A stretch of 64,000 bases of DNA from Ardenticatenaceae bacterium. Its GTDB lineage: Bacteria; Chloroflexota; Anaerolineae; Promineifilales; Promineifilaceae. Position 1 is the stretch's first letter. Every line of letters begins with the position of its first letter. Positions 1-8,157 of this stretch are shown piece by piece. The notes below the pieces were generated by a model that saw only the letters and a program-made list of their open reading frames with translations, did no database searches and was not told where the DNA came from. The DNA lies in contig JACKBV010000004.1 of the NCBI GenBank assembly GCA_020634315.1, forward strand, positions 186,001-250,000, read 5' to 3'. Position numbers and translations under genes: made by a program.

Positions 1-1
1 C

Positions 2-376
2 ACCGTCGCCGACATCGAAGCCATCCGCCACGATCATCCAGACGTCCTCATCCTGGCGCATCCCGAATGCAGCCCAGAAGTGGTCGCCGCATCCGATTAC
101 AGCGGCAGCACCACCGGCCTGATTCGCGTCGTCGAACAAACCGACGCCCCCGAATATTTGCTGCTCACCGAATGCAGCATGGGCGACAACATCGCCGCCG
201 CTAACCCGCAAAAAAACATGCTGCGCCTGTGCAGTGTGCGCTGCCCACACATGAACCAGATTCAACTGAAAGACACCCGCGATGCCCTGCTGTACACGCA
301 ACACGTCGTCGAAGTGCCAGAACCGATTCGCGCCCGCGCCTATCGCGCAGTGGAGCGTATGCTGCAAATCGGCTGA
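2..376 (+). CDS. nadA: Quinolinate synthase, C-terminal part (5' end outside window)
   Basis: This is the last 124 residues of quinolinate synthase, the [4Fe-4S] enzyme that condenses iminoaspartate with dihydroxyacetone phosphate to quinolinate in NAD synthesis. The frame is open from base 2, so the start lies outside the window. Family signatures are visible: HPEC near the beginning, DYSGSTTG, the cluster-ligand region LLTECSMG, and CPHMNQIQL towards the end. It is followed 20 bases later by nadB in the same direction, the normal pairing because L-aspartate oxidase supplies the iminoaspartate. Identification is firm; the only limitation is truncation by the window edge. Confidence 0.93.
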   Translation, partial: TVADIEAIRHDHPDVLILAHPECSPEVVAASDYSGSTTGLIRVVEQTDAPEYLLLTECSMGDNIAAANPQKNMLRLCSVRCPHMNQIQLKDTRDALLYTQHVVEVPEPIRARAYRAVERMLQIG

Positions 377-396
377 TATAAACAACGGATAACCCT

Positions 397-1965
397 ATGA
401 ACGATTTAATCCAAACAGAAGTGCTCATCATCGGCTGCGGCATTGCCGGCGGCACGGCCGCTTTGCAGTTAGCAGAAGCCGGCATCCACGTCACGGTCGT
501 CACCCGCGCCCGCGAACCACGCGAATCAAACACCCTCTATGCACAAGGGGGCATTATCTATCGCGGCACGGCCGATTCGCCCGATCTCCTGGTGCAAGAT
601 GTTCTCCACGCCGGAGCGGGACACAGCTACGAGCCAGCCGCACGCATCATGGCCGAAGAAGGGCCAGCCCTGGTGCGCGAATTACTTGTAGAAAAGTTAG
701 GCGTCCCTTTCGACCGCACCCCAGATGGATCGCTGCAACTGATCAAGGAAGCGGCGCACTCTGCCGAGCGCATTGTTCACGCCGCCGATGCCACGGGCAA
801 GGCGATTGAGATTGCCCTGATGAAGGCGTTGCAAGCGCATCCCAATGTGCAGTTATTGACCGGATATACGGCCGTTGACCTGCTCACCCCTTCCCACCGC
901 AGCCGCGACCGCCTCACCGTCTACGAACCGCGCCGCTGCATTGGCGCCTATGTGCTCGACCAGGACAACGACCATGTGCTGCGCATTCTCGCCAAAAAGA
1001 CAATCCTGGCGACCGGCGGTTTAGGCCAGGTTTACTTGCGCAGCACCAACCCTGCCGGATCACGGGGCGATGGCCTGGCAATGGCTGTGCGCGCCGGTGT
1101 GCGCGTCATCAACTGCGAATTCGTGCAGTTTCACCCCACCACCTTCCACCAACCACCCGCCCCGCACTCCCTCATCTCCGAAGCCGTGCGTGGTGCCGGG
1201 GCACGGCTGGTTCATGCGGACGGGCAGCCCTTCATGCAAAAATACGACCCGGATTGGAAAGATTTGGCCCCACGTGATGTGGTTGCGCGTGCCATTCACC
1301 GCGAAATGCTGGAAAGAGGCATCCCCAATGTTTACCTGGATTTGCGCTCTTACATGTCGGCGGAAACCATTCACGAGCGCTTCCCCGGCATTTACGCCAC
1401 ATGCCAGCAGTATGGCGTGGACATCACACAAGAATTGGCTCCGGTTGTGCCCGGCGCACATTATTTTTGTGGCGGCGTTTGGGTCAACGAATGGGGATTG
1501 AGCACCATGCAAAACTTGTACGCAGTAGGGGAAGTGTCCTGCACTGGCGTCCATGGCGCAAACCGTCTGGCAAGCACATCAATGCTGGAAGGATTGGTAT
1601 GGGGCAACCGCGCCGCACAGCATATTTCCAGCACATTGCCAGGAGCAGAACGATATGACGCCGCGCACATCCCGGAATGGGAGCACGCCATTGGCGACAA
1701 ACCAGACCCGGCCTTGATTGCTCAGGATATGCGTACCATTCAGCAAATTATGTGGAATTATGTGGGGTTGGTGCGCACCACGCCACGCCTGGCGCGTGCC
1801 TTGCGTGAATTACGCCATCTGGAAACTGAAATTGAGCAGTTTTACCGGGTGACGCGCCTCAGCGATAGCTTGATTGGGCTGCGGAATGCTGTGCGCTCGG
1901 CGGTGGTGATTACGCTGGCGGCTTGGGGCAATCGGCGCAGCATGGGTGCTCATTATCGGGAGTAA
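397..1965 (+). CDS. nadB: L-aspartate oxidase
   Basis: A 522-residue flavoprotein that oxidises L-aspartate to iminoaspartate, the substrate of NadA just upstream. The N terminus has the FAD dinucleotide fold (LIIGCGIAGGTAALQLAEAG, about residues 10-29) followed by NTLYAQGGI, the segment typical of NadB and fumarate reductase flavoproteins. Later blocks RGDGLAMA, EFVQFHPTT and GVHGANRLASTSMLEGLVWG are characteristic. The C-terminal helical domain (from about residue 430) is present, so the protein is complete. The start ATG at 397 has only a weak Shine-Dalgarno sequence, consistent with coupling to nadA. The three-palindrome cluster at 1969-2065 follows directly. Confidence 0.95.
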   Translation: MNDLIQTEVLIIGCGIAGGTAALQLAEAGIHVTVVTRAREPRESNTLYAQGGIIYRGTADSPDLLVQDVLHAGAGHSYEPAARIMAEEGPALVRELLVEKLGVPFDRTPDGSLQLIKEAAHSAERIVHAADATGKAIEIALMKALQAHPNVQLLTGYTAVDLLTPSHRSRDRLTVYEPRRCIGAYVLDQDNDHVLRILAKKTILATGGLGQVYLRSTNPAGSRGDGLAMAVRAGVRVINCEFVQFHPTTFHQPPAPHSLISEAVRGAGARLVHADGQPFMQKYDPDWKDLAPRDVVARAIHREMLERGIPNVYLDLRSYMSAETIHERFPGIYATCQQYGVDITQELAPVVPGAHYFCGGVWVNEWGLSTMQNLYAVGEVSCTGVHGANRLASTSMLEGLVWGNRAAQHISSTLPGAERYDAAHIPEWEHAIGDKPDPALIAQDMRTIQQIMWNYVGLVRTTPRLARALRELRHLETEIEQFYRVTRLSDSLIGLRNAVRSAVVITLAAWGNRRSMGAHYRE

Positions 1966-1968
1966 GCG

Positions 1969-2065
1969 TAGGGGTGAGCCGCTGGCTCACCCTCGTTTAG
2001 TTTAGTAGGGGTGAGCCGGTGGCTCACCCTCGCTCAGGAGGGATGAGCCAGCGGCTCACCCCTAC
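1969..2065. repeat. Three copies of a GGGTGAGCC/GGCTCACCC palindrome
   Basis: Immediately after the nadB stop there are three versions of GGGTGAGCCnnnGGCTCACCC, at about 1971-1992, 2008-2029 and 2041-2062. The third is in inverted orientation and carries one mismatch (GGATGAGCC). Centres are 33-37 bases apart. Each copy can form a 9-bp stem with a 3-base loop. The cluster lies between convergent nadB and the minus-strand tyrosine kinase, so it may act as a bidirectional terminator or be a REP-like element. No T-run follows, so a classical intrinsic terminator is not certain. Confidence 0.75.
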
Positions 2066-2153
2066 ATTTTGTTGTTTTGTCGTTCCTCAGGCTTGTTGGA
2101 TGGTATGGTCTTTGCTCTGTATCCTGGCTCGTTATAAAAATGCGGCAGCCTGA

Positions 2154-3719
2154 TCAGATGAAACGGCCGTTAAGCGCAGGCGCCTCATTGTAAGCTGCAT
2201 AATAATAACTTTCTGCCGTCGCCGGATTAAATTTGGTGAGGGTAACGCCCAGCAGATTGGCATCAATCGCCTGCAAACTCTCTACAGCGTGTGCCAGCGT
2301 ATCGGGACGAATCATGCCCGCGCCCACAACCAATAGAGTGCCATCAACCTGATGTGCCAAAAGCGAAGCATCGGCGACAGAAAGCAAAGGCGGGCTGTCA
2401 AAGATGACAACGGCCGTTTCTTGTTGCAGCTTCGCAATTAACGCCTTCATGCGCTCCGAACCAATAATTTCCGCCGGATTGGGCGGCGTCGGGCCGCTGG
2501 TGAGAACGCGCACATTTTTAATGCTCGTCTGCTGCACATGATTAGACAACTCGTCGTCAGGCGCTAACAAAGCGGTCGTGAGGCCTTTGTCATTCTTCAA
2601 GTTAAACAGGTGGTGCAACGTTGGCTTACGCAAATCGGTGTCCACTAAAATGACGGGCAAATCAGCCTGCGCGATTACGGCTCCCAGGTTGGCAACCGTG
2701 TGGCTTTTACCTTCGGCGGGCAGCGAGCTGGTGACAAGAATCGTGTGCAGCGGATGGTCTAGCGTGCGCAGTTGGACATTGGTGCGCAGCACCCGGTACG
2801 CCTCCGCCGCTACCGAACGGGGTTGTGCCGCGGTGATAATGTCACGGCGCTTATTTTCCTTTTCCTGATACTGCGGAATGACCCCGATAGCATTTTGTCC
2901 CATTAATGCATGAATGGCTTCTGGTGTCCGCACACTGTTGTCTAAATATTCGACGAAAAAGGCGATGCCGACGGCCAGCATCGCGCCAACTGCGGCTGCG
3001 AGCAGGGTGTTTTGCAGAATGCGCGGGCCGATGGGTGTGGTGGGGGGAACGGCCGTTTCATTGACCAGAATCGGGTCGAATATTTGCACCTGTGCCAGAC
3101 GCACTTCCTGATAGCTGTGCGTGAACGTGGACTGCGTGGCTTGCAATTCATAAAGCTGGTTTTGCAAGCGCTGCAATTCCACCGAGTTGGGGTTATCGCT
3201 GGTTTGCAAGGCCGTGATGGCCGCATAAGTGGCGTCAATATCCGCTTGAACGGCCGTTAATTGTGCCGCCAAGGTCTCTTCCGCACCGCCGAGGCGCTGC
3301 TGCTGGATAACCTCCTCCTGCTGCACAAAAACCATCGGGATCAGGTTGGCAATGCGTGCCGCCTGTTCTGGATTGGTATCTTCAACATGCAGCTGCAAAA
3401 GCTGTGTGTCGGCAACCGCTTGTGTTGTCACTTTTGCCGTCCAATGCGGTAAATCCAACTGCGCCATCACCGCCTCTTGAACGGAACGGCTGGTTAACTG
3501 CTGCGCATAGGTAGGAATCAGATTTTCTGCCGCGAGAATGGCGCGGTAGTCGCTGATAACGTCGTTGCTATTGCCGCTGATAAGCAAGGTTGTGGTAGCA
3601 CGGTAAACAGGTGGCTGCTGGCGGCTGACAACAAAAGCAATCGCGCCAGACAAGGCAGTGCCGAGCAAAATCAACCAAAACCATTTCCGTAAAAGCGCTA
3701 GATAATGTAACAATTCCAT
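2154..3719 (-). CDS. Wzz-domain tyrosine autokinase (BY-kinase, Wzc/CpsD type)
   Basis: A 521-residue membrane protein of the polysaccharide co-polymerase/BY-kinase family. The N-terminal Wzz domain has a first membrane segment near residues 13-30 and a coiled-coil periplasmic part. A second membrane segment (about 230-253) leads into the cytoplasmic kinase. The kinase has Walker A (SSLPAEGKSHT), Walker A' (VILVDTDLRKP) and Walker B (VVIFDSPP). The C terminus carries a tyrosine cluster (ESYYYAAYNEAP), the usual autophosphorylation site. It is the last gene of the operon that starts with the radical SAM gene, six bases after the HprK-like gene. Known relatives control capsule or exopolysaccharide export. 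A role in handling the His-Xaa-Asp protein is only inferred from position. Confidence 0.88.
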   Translation of the reverse strand: MELLHYLALLRKWFWLILLGTALSGAIAFVVSRQQPPVYRATTTLLISGNSNDVISDYRAILAAENLIPTYAQQLTSRSVQEAVMAQLDLPHWTAKVTTQAVADTQLLQLHVEDTNPEQAARIANLIPMVFVQQEEVIQQQRLGGAEETLAAQLTAVQADIDATYAAITALQTSDNPNSVELQRLQNQLYELQATQSTFTHSYQEVRLAQVQIFDPILVNETAVPPTTPIGPRILQNTLLAAAVGAMLAVGIAFFVEYLDNSVRTPEAIHALMGQNAIGVIPQYQEKENKRRDIITAAQPRSVAAEAYRVLRTNVQLRTLDHPLHTILVTSSLPAEGKSHTVANLGAVIAQADLPVILVDTDLRKPTLHHLFNLKNDKGLTTALLAPDDELSNHVQQTSIKNVRVLTSGPTPPNPAEIIGSERMKALIAKLQQETAVVIFDSPPLLSVADASLLAHQVDGTLLVVGAGMIRPDTLAHAVESLQAIDANLLGVTLTKFNPATAESYYYAAYNEAPALNGRFI

Positions 3720-3725
3720 TTTGCC

Positions 3726-4544
3726 TTAAAACTCCAATGTAGTAAGTTGTGCCTCGCTTAAAAGGTTAGCGGCTTCTTGTCCCCGATGATAGGTGAGGCG
3801 GAAAAGGGGAACCGCGCTGGTAAGGCGAATAAATTGGGATACGGCCGTTGCCTTGTGCCGCTCGATGTTCAAGCATTGCTGTGACAGACTCAGTGTTGCT
3901 TGCGCCGGAGAAAGCGGCGTCAAACTTGGGGAAAAGCCCGGTTTGTAAGTGGGGAAAATGATGGCGCGAATGGAAACGGCCGTTTGGCTTACCGCCGCCA
4001 AAGGCAAATGAACATCGCGCCGGGGCAGGTGTGGAACCTGTTCCCGTGGCAGCAATGTCGCCGTTTGTTGGCGCACGCGCGGCGTTTGCGGGTATGGCAA
4101 AACCTGCCGCGTCCGCATATCGACAGGGGCAATATCATCTGAAAGATAAAGCCATCCCTGCGCGACCAGATTGGTGACAAGGGTGCTTTTGCCGTGCCCC
4201 CAATCGCCCACCAACAGCAGGGCAGCGTCATGCCGCGCCACGGCCCCCGCATGAAACCAGCACAAAGCGGTATGCGCACGAATGAACTGCACCGCGATTT
4301 CGTGCTCTAATTTTTGCACCATGTCATCAGCCGAGTCGGTGAGAATATCAGTTTGTGGAAACGGCCGTTCCAGTCGATAACTTGTGTCGGGTTGTTTGAC
4401 GGTGAGATGGGTCAGTACCTGAGTCGGACGCGGCGTCAACATCGCGCGGAAACGTCTGGCAATAGACGCTTGAATGTCTGGTGTGTGGGTCTGGACAGCT
4501 ACCTGTTGTTGATTGAATGTGATGTACTCAATGTTCCATTTCAT
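3726..4544 (-). CDS. HprK-like kinase (PEP-carboxykinase fold), PqqD-associated
   Basis: A 272-residue protein resembling the C-terminal catalytic domain of HPr kinase. The core has HAGAVARHDAALLLVGDWGHGKST (split here as HAGAVARHD, then the P-loop GDWGHGKST, about residues 115-125), followed by LSDDIAPVD, which matches the HprK acidic motif. There is no HPr in this operon, and HprK-like proteins of this length next to a PqqD-like gene are known from peptide-modification clusters. In some lasso-peptide clusters they phosphorylate the peptide. The start overlaps the end of the PqqD gene by four bases, implying coupled translation. The substrate is unknown; the secreted His-Xaa-Asp protein is a possible target. 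Confidence 0.75.
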   Translation of the reverse strand: MKWNIEYITFNQQQVAVQTHTPDIQASIARRFRAMLTPRPTQVLTHLTVKQPDTSYRLERPFPQTDILTDSADDMVQKLEHEIAVQFIRAHTALCWFHAGAVARHDAALLLVGDWGHGKSTLVTNLVAQGWLYLSDDIAPVDMRTRQVLPYPQTPRVRQQTATLLPREQVPHLPRRDVHLPLAAVSQTAVSIRAIIFPTYKPGFSPSLTPLSPAQATLSLSQQCLNIERHKATAVSQFIRLTSAVPLFRLTYHRGQEAANLLSEAQLTTLEF

Positions 4545-4828
4545 AAGACAAGCATGAGAACGTCCAGTTCTTGTAACTGCTTGACTGTCGTTTCTATATC
4601 GGCCAAAATGGCTGCAAATTCCTCGTCCGTGGTGTAACCCAACTCTTGCCCCAGTTCCCGACTCATCTCAAGGAGTGTGCGCTTGCCATCGCACATCTCC
4701 CAAATGACGCGAGCCGTGCGGTTCAGCGCGAGCACGGCATCACGTTCTGGATGATAGAGTACAGCTTCATCCAGAAGGCAATGAACTTCGACGGCAGGGT
4801 TTGGAAACGGCCGTAAATCTTGCAGCAT
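4541..4828 (-). CDS. PqqD-family peptide-binding chaperone
   Basis: A 95-residue PqqD-like protein. The diagnostic stretch is VLALNRTARVIWEMCDGKRT (about residues 32-51), followed by LLEMSRELGQELGYTTDEEF and a C-terminal helix, the usual winged-helix layout of a RiPP recognition element. PqqD proteins bind the leader of a precursor peptide and present it to a radical SAM enzyme. Here the operon contains both a radical SAM/SPASM protein and a candidate substrate. The gene lies 105 bases after the His-Xaa-Asp gene and overlaps the kinase gene by four bases. Family assignment is good; which partner it binds is inference. Confidence 0.85.
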   Translation of the reverse strand: MLQDLRPFPNPAVEVHCLLDEAVLYHPERDAVLALNRTARVIWEMCDGKRTLLEMSRELGQELGYTTDEEFAAILADIETTVKQLQELDVLMLVL

Positions 4829-4933
4829 AACAATATTTAAAAGTTAATCACCTTGTTGGGTATAAAGGTCACAGAGCCAACTGGGAAAGAATCCCAACAC
4901 CCTATTGCCTCACTCTTGGGATCAGGATCGACA

Positions 4934-5329
4934 TTAAGTGTCTATATGATCCAGGTGGTCGTCATGGGAAAGAAAATCAACATGCGGCCAATCGCCATGT
5001 GTATCTTCATGGACATCCATATGGTCGCCATGCGTATCCTGAAATCTATCCTGATGCCCGCCATCGGCGTGGTCCCGATGGTCAGCGTGTCCTGGCGTGT
5101 CCTGATGCCCCCCAGGATTGCCGTCGGTGTGATCGTAATGGGCTGTATCACCATGATCGGTGTGATCACTGTAATCAACGTAGTCGAGATGCGATGTGCC
5201 TTGCGCAAACGCTTTTCGCGGTCGGCTCAGCTCAACAGCAGCAATAACGGGCACAGTCCAACCCGCCCGTAACAGGTCGCGCCGCGTAAACTGCTGCCTC
5301 TTGTCTTGCTCGTCTACATGTTCGTCCAT
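4934..5329 (-). CDS. Tat-type secreted His-Xaa-Asp repeat protein, candidate modified substrate
   Basis: A 131-residue protein that I cannot place in a named family. Residues 15-21 (TRRDLLR) plus a hydrophobic stretch (WTVPVIAAVEL) and KAFAQ look like a twin-arginine signal with cleavage after AFA at about residue 42. The remaining 88 or so residues are almost only His, Asp, Gly and Thr. They contain about 18 His-Xaa-Asp triplets, such as DHTDHGD, HADHRDHAD and DDHLDHIDT. ATG 5329 is preferred; a TTG nine codons upstream is also open. The design recalls His-Xaa-Ser repeat proteins matured by radical SAM enzymes. Two upstream genes encode a radical SAM/SPASM enzyme and a methyltransferase fusion, and the next gene is PqqD-like. 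It could bind metal, be modified, or both. Confidence 0.8.
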   Translation of the reverse strand: MDEHVDEQDKRQQFTRRDLLRAGWTVPVIAAVELSRPRKAFAQGTSHLDYVDYSDHTDHGDTAHYDHTDGNPGGHQDTPGHADHRDHADGGHQDRFQDTHGDHMDVHEDTHGDWPHVDFLSHDDHLDHIDT

Positions 5330-5384
5330 AATTTCGCAGCTTTTATCATTCCACAAATGTGTTACGTTTCATATTTCAATCTAT

Positions 5385-6884
5385 CTAAATATTTATTCGT
5401 GCCAACCCAACAACTACGTCATCTTCATCTGGGTTGAGCAAGGTCAAACCGGCCTGAGCCGCCAGGCCGTCAAGATTTTGGTAACGTGTCAACCAGTCAC
5501 CATAGGCATAAAGGAGAATGTTTGCGCAATGCTGCTGAAGCCATTGCTTCAAGAAAGCCGCACGCGCGGCATCCACTTCTAACAACCGTCCCGGCATCAA
5601 CAGCGCCAATTGGTAGCGCCGCTGTGCGGCCCAAATCGGCGCATCCGGGTCGAACAGATCGGCACAGGCAAAGTTAGCGGCAAAGTGCGGCTGCAATTGC
5701 TGCGCATGGGCAATGCGTGCGGCATCGAGATCGCAGCCATAGGGCACAACAGTGGCAACGGCCGTTACAATTTTTTGCAGCAGCGCCCCATTGCCACACC
5801 CAAGGTCAATGACATTGCCACCCTTGTCGGCGAGAACGGCCGTTGCCAACTGCACAATGGGGTCATGCGCCTGCGCCATTGCCAGCACAGAAGCAAAGCC
5901 ATTATCGGCAGCCAACCAGGCTGGCGGCACAGCCTGCACAGGGATTGGGTTGTCCAAACCACGCTGAAAAGCGGCCGAGCCGGTGAGGCGCGGCGCACGG
6001 TTGAGTTGATACGGGAACGCCAACCCGGAAACACCCTGCGCGGGATAGCTGCTGCCTGCGCGGCGCACCACGTACTTGTGCGGCGTGGCATCGCTGCGCG
6101 TGGACACCTTGAGCACCGGCGTTTTGATTTCAGCAATGCCGTGCAGCGCTGACCATTCCACCGGCCAGCTCAAAATTTCCAGCAGCCAATCCATCTCCTC
6201 GTCATAACCGGCATCACGGCCAACTTGCACCATTTGCTGCCCCAAAGCGACGGTCGCCGCGCAAGTGAAGCTGCACGGCAAATGGGGCACGGCGCGAATT
6301 CCCATCCAGCGCCACAAAATATTGGCTTCGGGCGGGCCAGAAAGGGCGAGTGTGTGCGGCTCAGGGGTAACGGCCGTTGCTCCCGCCGTATTCGCCGCCA
6401 TCGGCCAGGTTGTGTCGATCATGCCCTGCTGCACCCAAACATCGTGAAAAAAGCTGTGGCAGCAGGCAGGGTAGCCGAGCAATTCACCAATACGCTGGTG
6501 GTCATCGTCATCCCAGGCAGCCTTAAACGCCGTCACCGAAGCCGGTGTGCCGACGACGACACGGTACACAAACGGCTTGCCCAATTCAGGTTTTATGCCG
6601 GTGCTGGCATAGGAACTGCCATTTAGCCCTTGCAATTCGACCGGCAGCGCATTGAGGCCATGCGCCGCCCAGACGCCGGCCTTCTCGATGAACGCTTGCG
6701 GCGAGATGATGGTCACGCCACAAGCACGCACGCCAGCGAGCACGGCACGCCATTCTATGTCGAACCAGGCGTGTGTTATGCGTTGCAGGCGGGGTTCCCA
6801 AACCGCGCGTGCGTCATCGCTGACCCAACTGCGCCGCACAAAATCGGGGAGGAGGAAATCAAGCCGTTCGATAGGGGTGTGCAT
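5385..6884 (-). CDS. Cys-rich DUF483-like domain fused to class I SAM methyltransferase
   Basis: A 499-residue two-part protein. The first 300 residues hold conserved-looking cysteines in LGYPACCHSFF (about 170-180) and PHLPCSFTCAA (about 235-245), which resemble DUF483-type proteins of unknown function. The C-terminal part (about 340-499) is a Rossmann methyltransferase with motif I NVIDLGCGNGALL and an acidic VPYGCDLDAA. Start ATG 6884 is preferred because it lies 26 bases inside the end of the radical SAM gene, giving tight coupling; the frame is open further upstream, but those codons only shadow the His-Xaa-Asp tail. The context suggests it acts on the same substrate as the radical SAM protein. 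The domain name is tentative. Confidence 0.75.
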   Translation of the reverse strand: MHTPIERLDFLLPDFVRRSWVSDDARAVWEPRLQRITHAWFDIEWRAVLAGVRACGVTIISPQAFIEKAGVWAAHGLNALPVELQGLNGSSYASTGIKPELGKPFVYRVVVGTPASVTAFKAAWDDDDHQRIGELLGYPACCHSFFHDVWVQQGMIDTTWPMAANTAGATAVTPEPHTLALSGPPEANILWRWMGIRAVPHLPCSFTCAATVALGQQMVQVGRDAGYDEEMDWLLEILSWPVEWSALHGIAEIKTPVLKVSTRSDATPHKYVVRRAGSSYPAQGVSGLAFPYQLNRAPRLTGSAAFQRGLDNPIPVQAVPPAWLAADNGFASVLAMAQAHDPIVQLATAVLADKGGNVIDLGCGNGALLQKIVTAVATVVPYGCDLDAARIAHAQQLQPHFAANFACADLFDPDAPIWAAQRRYQLALLMPGRLLEVDAARAAFLKQWLQQHCANILLYAYGDWLTRYQNLDGLAAQAGLTLLNPDEDDVVVGLARINI

Positions 6885-8157
6885 GATCCAGGTGGTCTCC
6901 GTGAACGTCTCGATGGTAAGAATCGCCATGATCGGTATGATCGCCGTGCGTGGTTGTGGTAGGGGAAACGGCCGTTTCCCCTCCACGAGTTATTTGTTCC
7001 ATTGCCGCCGCTACACTCAGGTATTGATTTTGTGTCCAGGCAGCCAGAACGGCCTGTTCAACGGCCACGCGCGAAGGATGCAGCGACAGCGGCGTCTCTC
7101 CGGCGGCCACCATTTCTGCTTCCAGGTGTGCGTAAAGCGCCATCCAAACATCGCAATGCTCGGTACGGTTACGCCAATCATGGGCAACGGCCGTTCCCGG
7201 ACATTGCCCCTTGCACATCAGGAAAAAGCGGCAGCCCTGACAGCCATTGTAAACCTGGGGCGTGTGATACAGCGCCAGATAACGCTCAAAACTCTCCTCA
7301 TCCGCCTTCACAAAATCAATGCCATCCTTATTGGTGCGCCCGCAGTTGGTACGCTGCCCGTTGCCTTCAATACCTTGCACGGCACGCGTCGTGTACGGGT
7401 CGCACGCATTCCAAACACAGGTTGCCGCATGATCATCGCCGCGCAGCAATTGGCGCATGTCGGTGAACAAGTCAAAATCCAGCCGCGTCAATTCTTGTTC
7501 CAGCGCGAGAAAACTTTTAAAAGCGGCTACATTTTCGGCCGTTGTCAGCGCATACTTTTGACGAATGAAAGGATTCTCAACTTCTAAGATATGAATACGC
7601 ACTGATGAAACGCCCAATCCTTCTACATAACGGAACCAATCGTGTAACGCGGGCAGTTTATCAGCAGTGGCATTGCCGCGATGCAGCGTAACAATCAAAC
7701 TGGGTGGAATGCCCTCACGACAAAGGCGCTCAATGGCGGCATGGGTTTTTGCCGTTGCCGCCCGCGTACCAGCCAGGGTTCCAACCCAGCGTGCATCGTT
7801 AAGTTCACCGGGGCCATCTACAGAAATGCCAACATGGACTTTGTAACGATGGAACAATTGCACATGCGCGTCGTTAATGAGGACGCCGTTGGTCTGGATG
7901 CCGTTACGGCCGTTTCGTGCATATCCCCACGCCCAAATATCCTCTAAATCCTTTTCCGGCAGCAGCAGCGGTTCCCCACCAAACAAAGTGAAAGAACCAC
8001 CCAATTCCAACGCCGTCGCCTTCATCTTTTCCAGATCGTACAGATGCAGCACATTGCCTGCATCGCGCTGTGGGTTCTGGTAACAGTATTGGCATTGAAT
8101 ATTGCATTTGACACCAAGCGGGCGCAGTTCTAAAGTCACAACGATGTCCTCAACCAT
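6859..8157 (-). CDS. Radical SAM/SPASM peptide maturase with a His-Xaa-Asp C-terminal tail
   Basis: A 432-residue enzyme. The radical SAM [4Fe-4S] motif is CNIQCQYC (about residues 18-25), followed by FTLFGGEPLL and VGISVDG. The SPASM region has CNAC, NCGRT and the diagnostic CQGCRFFLMCKGQC (CxxCx5CxxxC), with a final Cys in EHCDVW, as in peptide-modifying and sulfatase-maturing enzymes. The last 30 or so residues are unusual: HGDHTDHGD, HRDVHGDHLDHAH, closely resembling the repeat protein two genes downstream. The tail is genuinely in frame and lies past the normal end of the fold. No clear Shine-Dalgarno precedes ATG 8157, so translation may be coupled to the small frame at 8136-8216. Confidence 0.9.
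   Translation of the reverse strand: MVEDIVVTLELRPLGVKCNIQCQYCYQNPQRDAGNVLHLYDLEKMKATALELGGSFTLFGGEPLLLPEKDLEDIWAWGYARNGRNGIQTNGVLINDAHVQLFHRYKVHVGISVDGPGELNDARWVGTLAGTRAATAKTHAAIERLCREGIPPSLIVTLHRGNATADKLPALHDWFRYVEGLGVSSVRIHILEVENPFIRQKYALTTAENVAAFKSFLALEQELTRLDFDLFTDMRQLLRGDDHAATCVWNACDPYTTRAVQGIEGNGQRTNCGRTNKDGIDFVKADEESFERYLALYHTPQVYNGCQGCRFFLMCKGQCPGTAVAHDWRNRTEHCDVWMALYAHLEAEMVAAGETPLSLHPSRVAVEQAVLAAWTQNQYLSVAAAMEQITRGGETAVSPTTTTHGDHTDHGDSYHRDVHGDHLDHAHPYRTA

Noticed and set aside
1060..1554. Long antisense frame within nadB
   Set aside because: Shadow of a strongly conserved gene; no ribosome site or similarity.
6885..6986. N-terminal extension of the methyltransferase fusion
   Set aside because: The 34 extra codons only read the His-Xaa-Asp tail of the radical SAM gene in another frame; ATG 6884 gives a normal coupled overlap.
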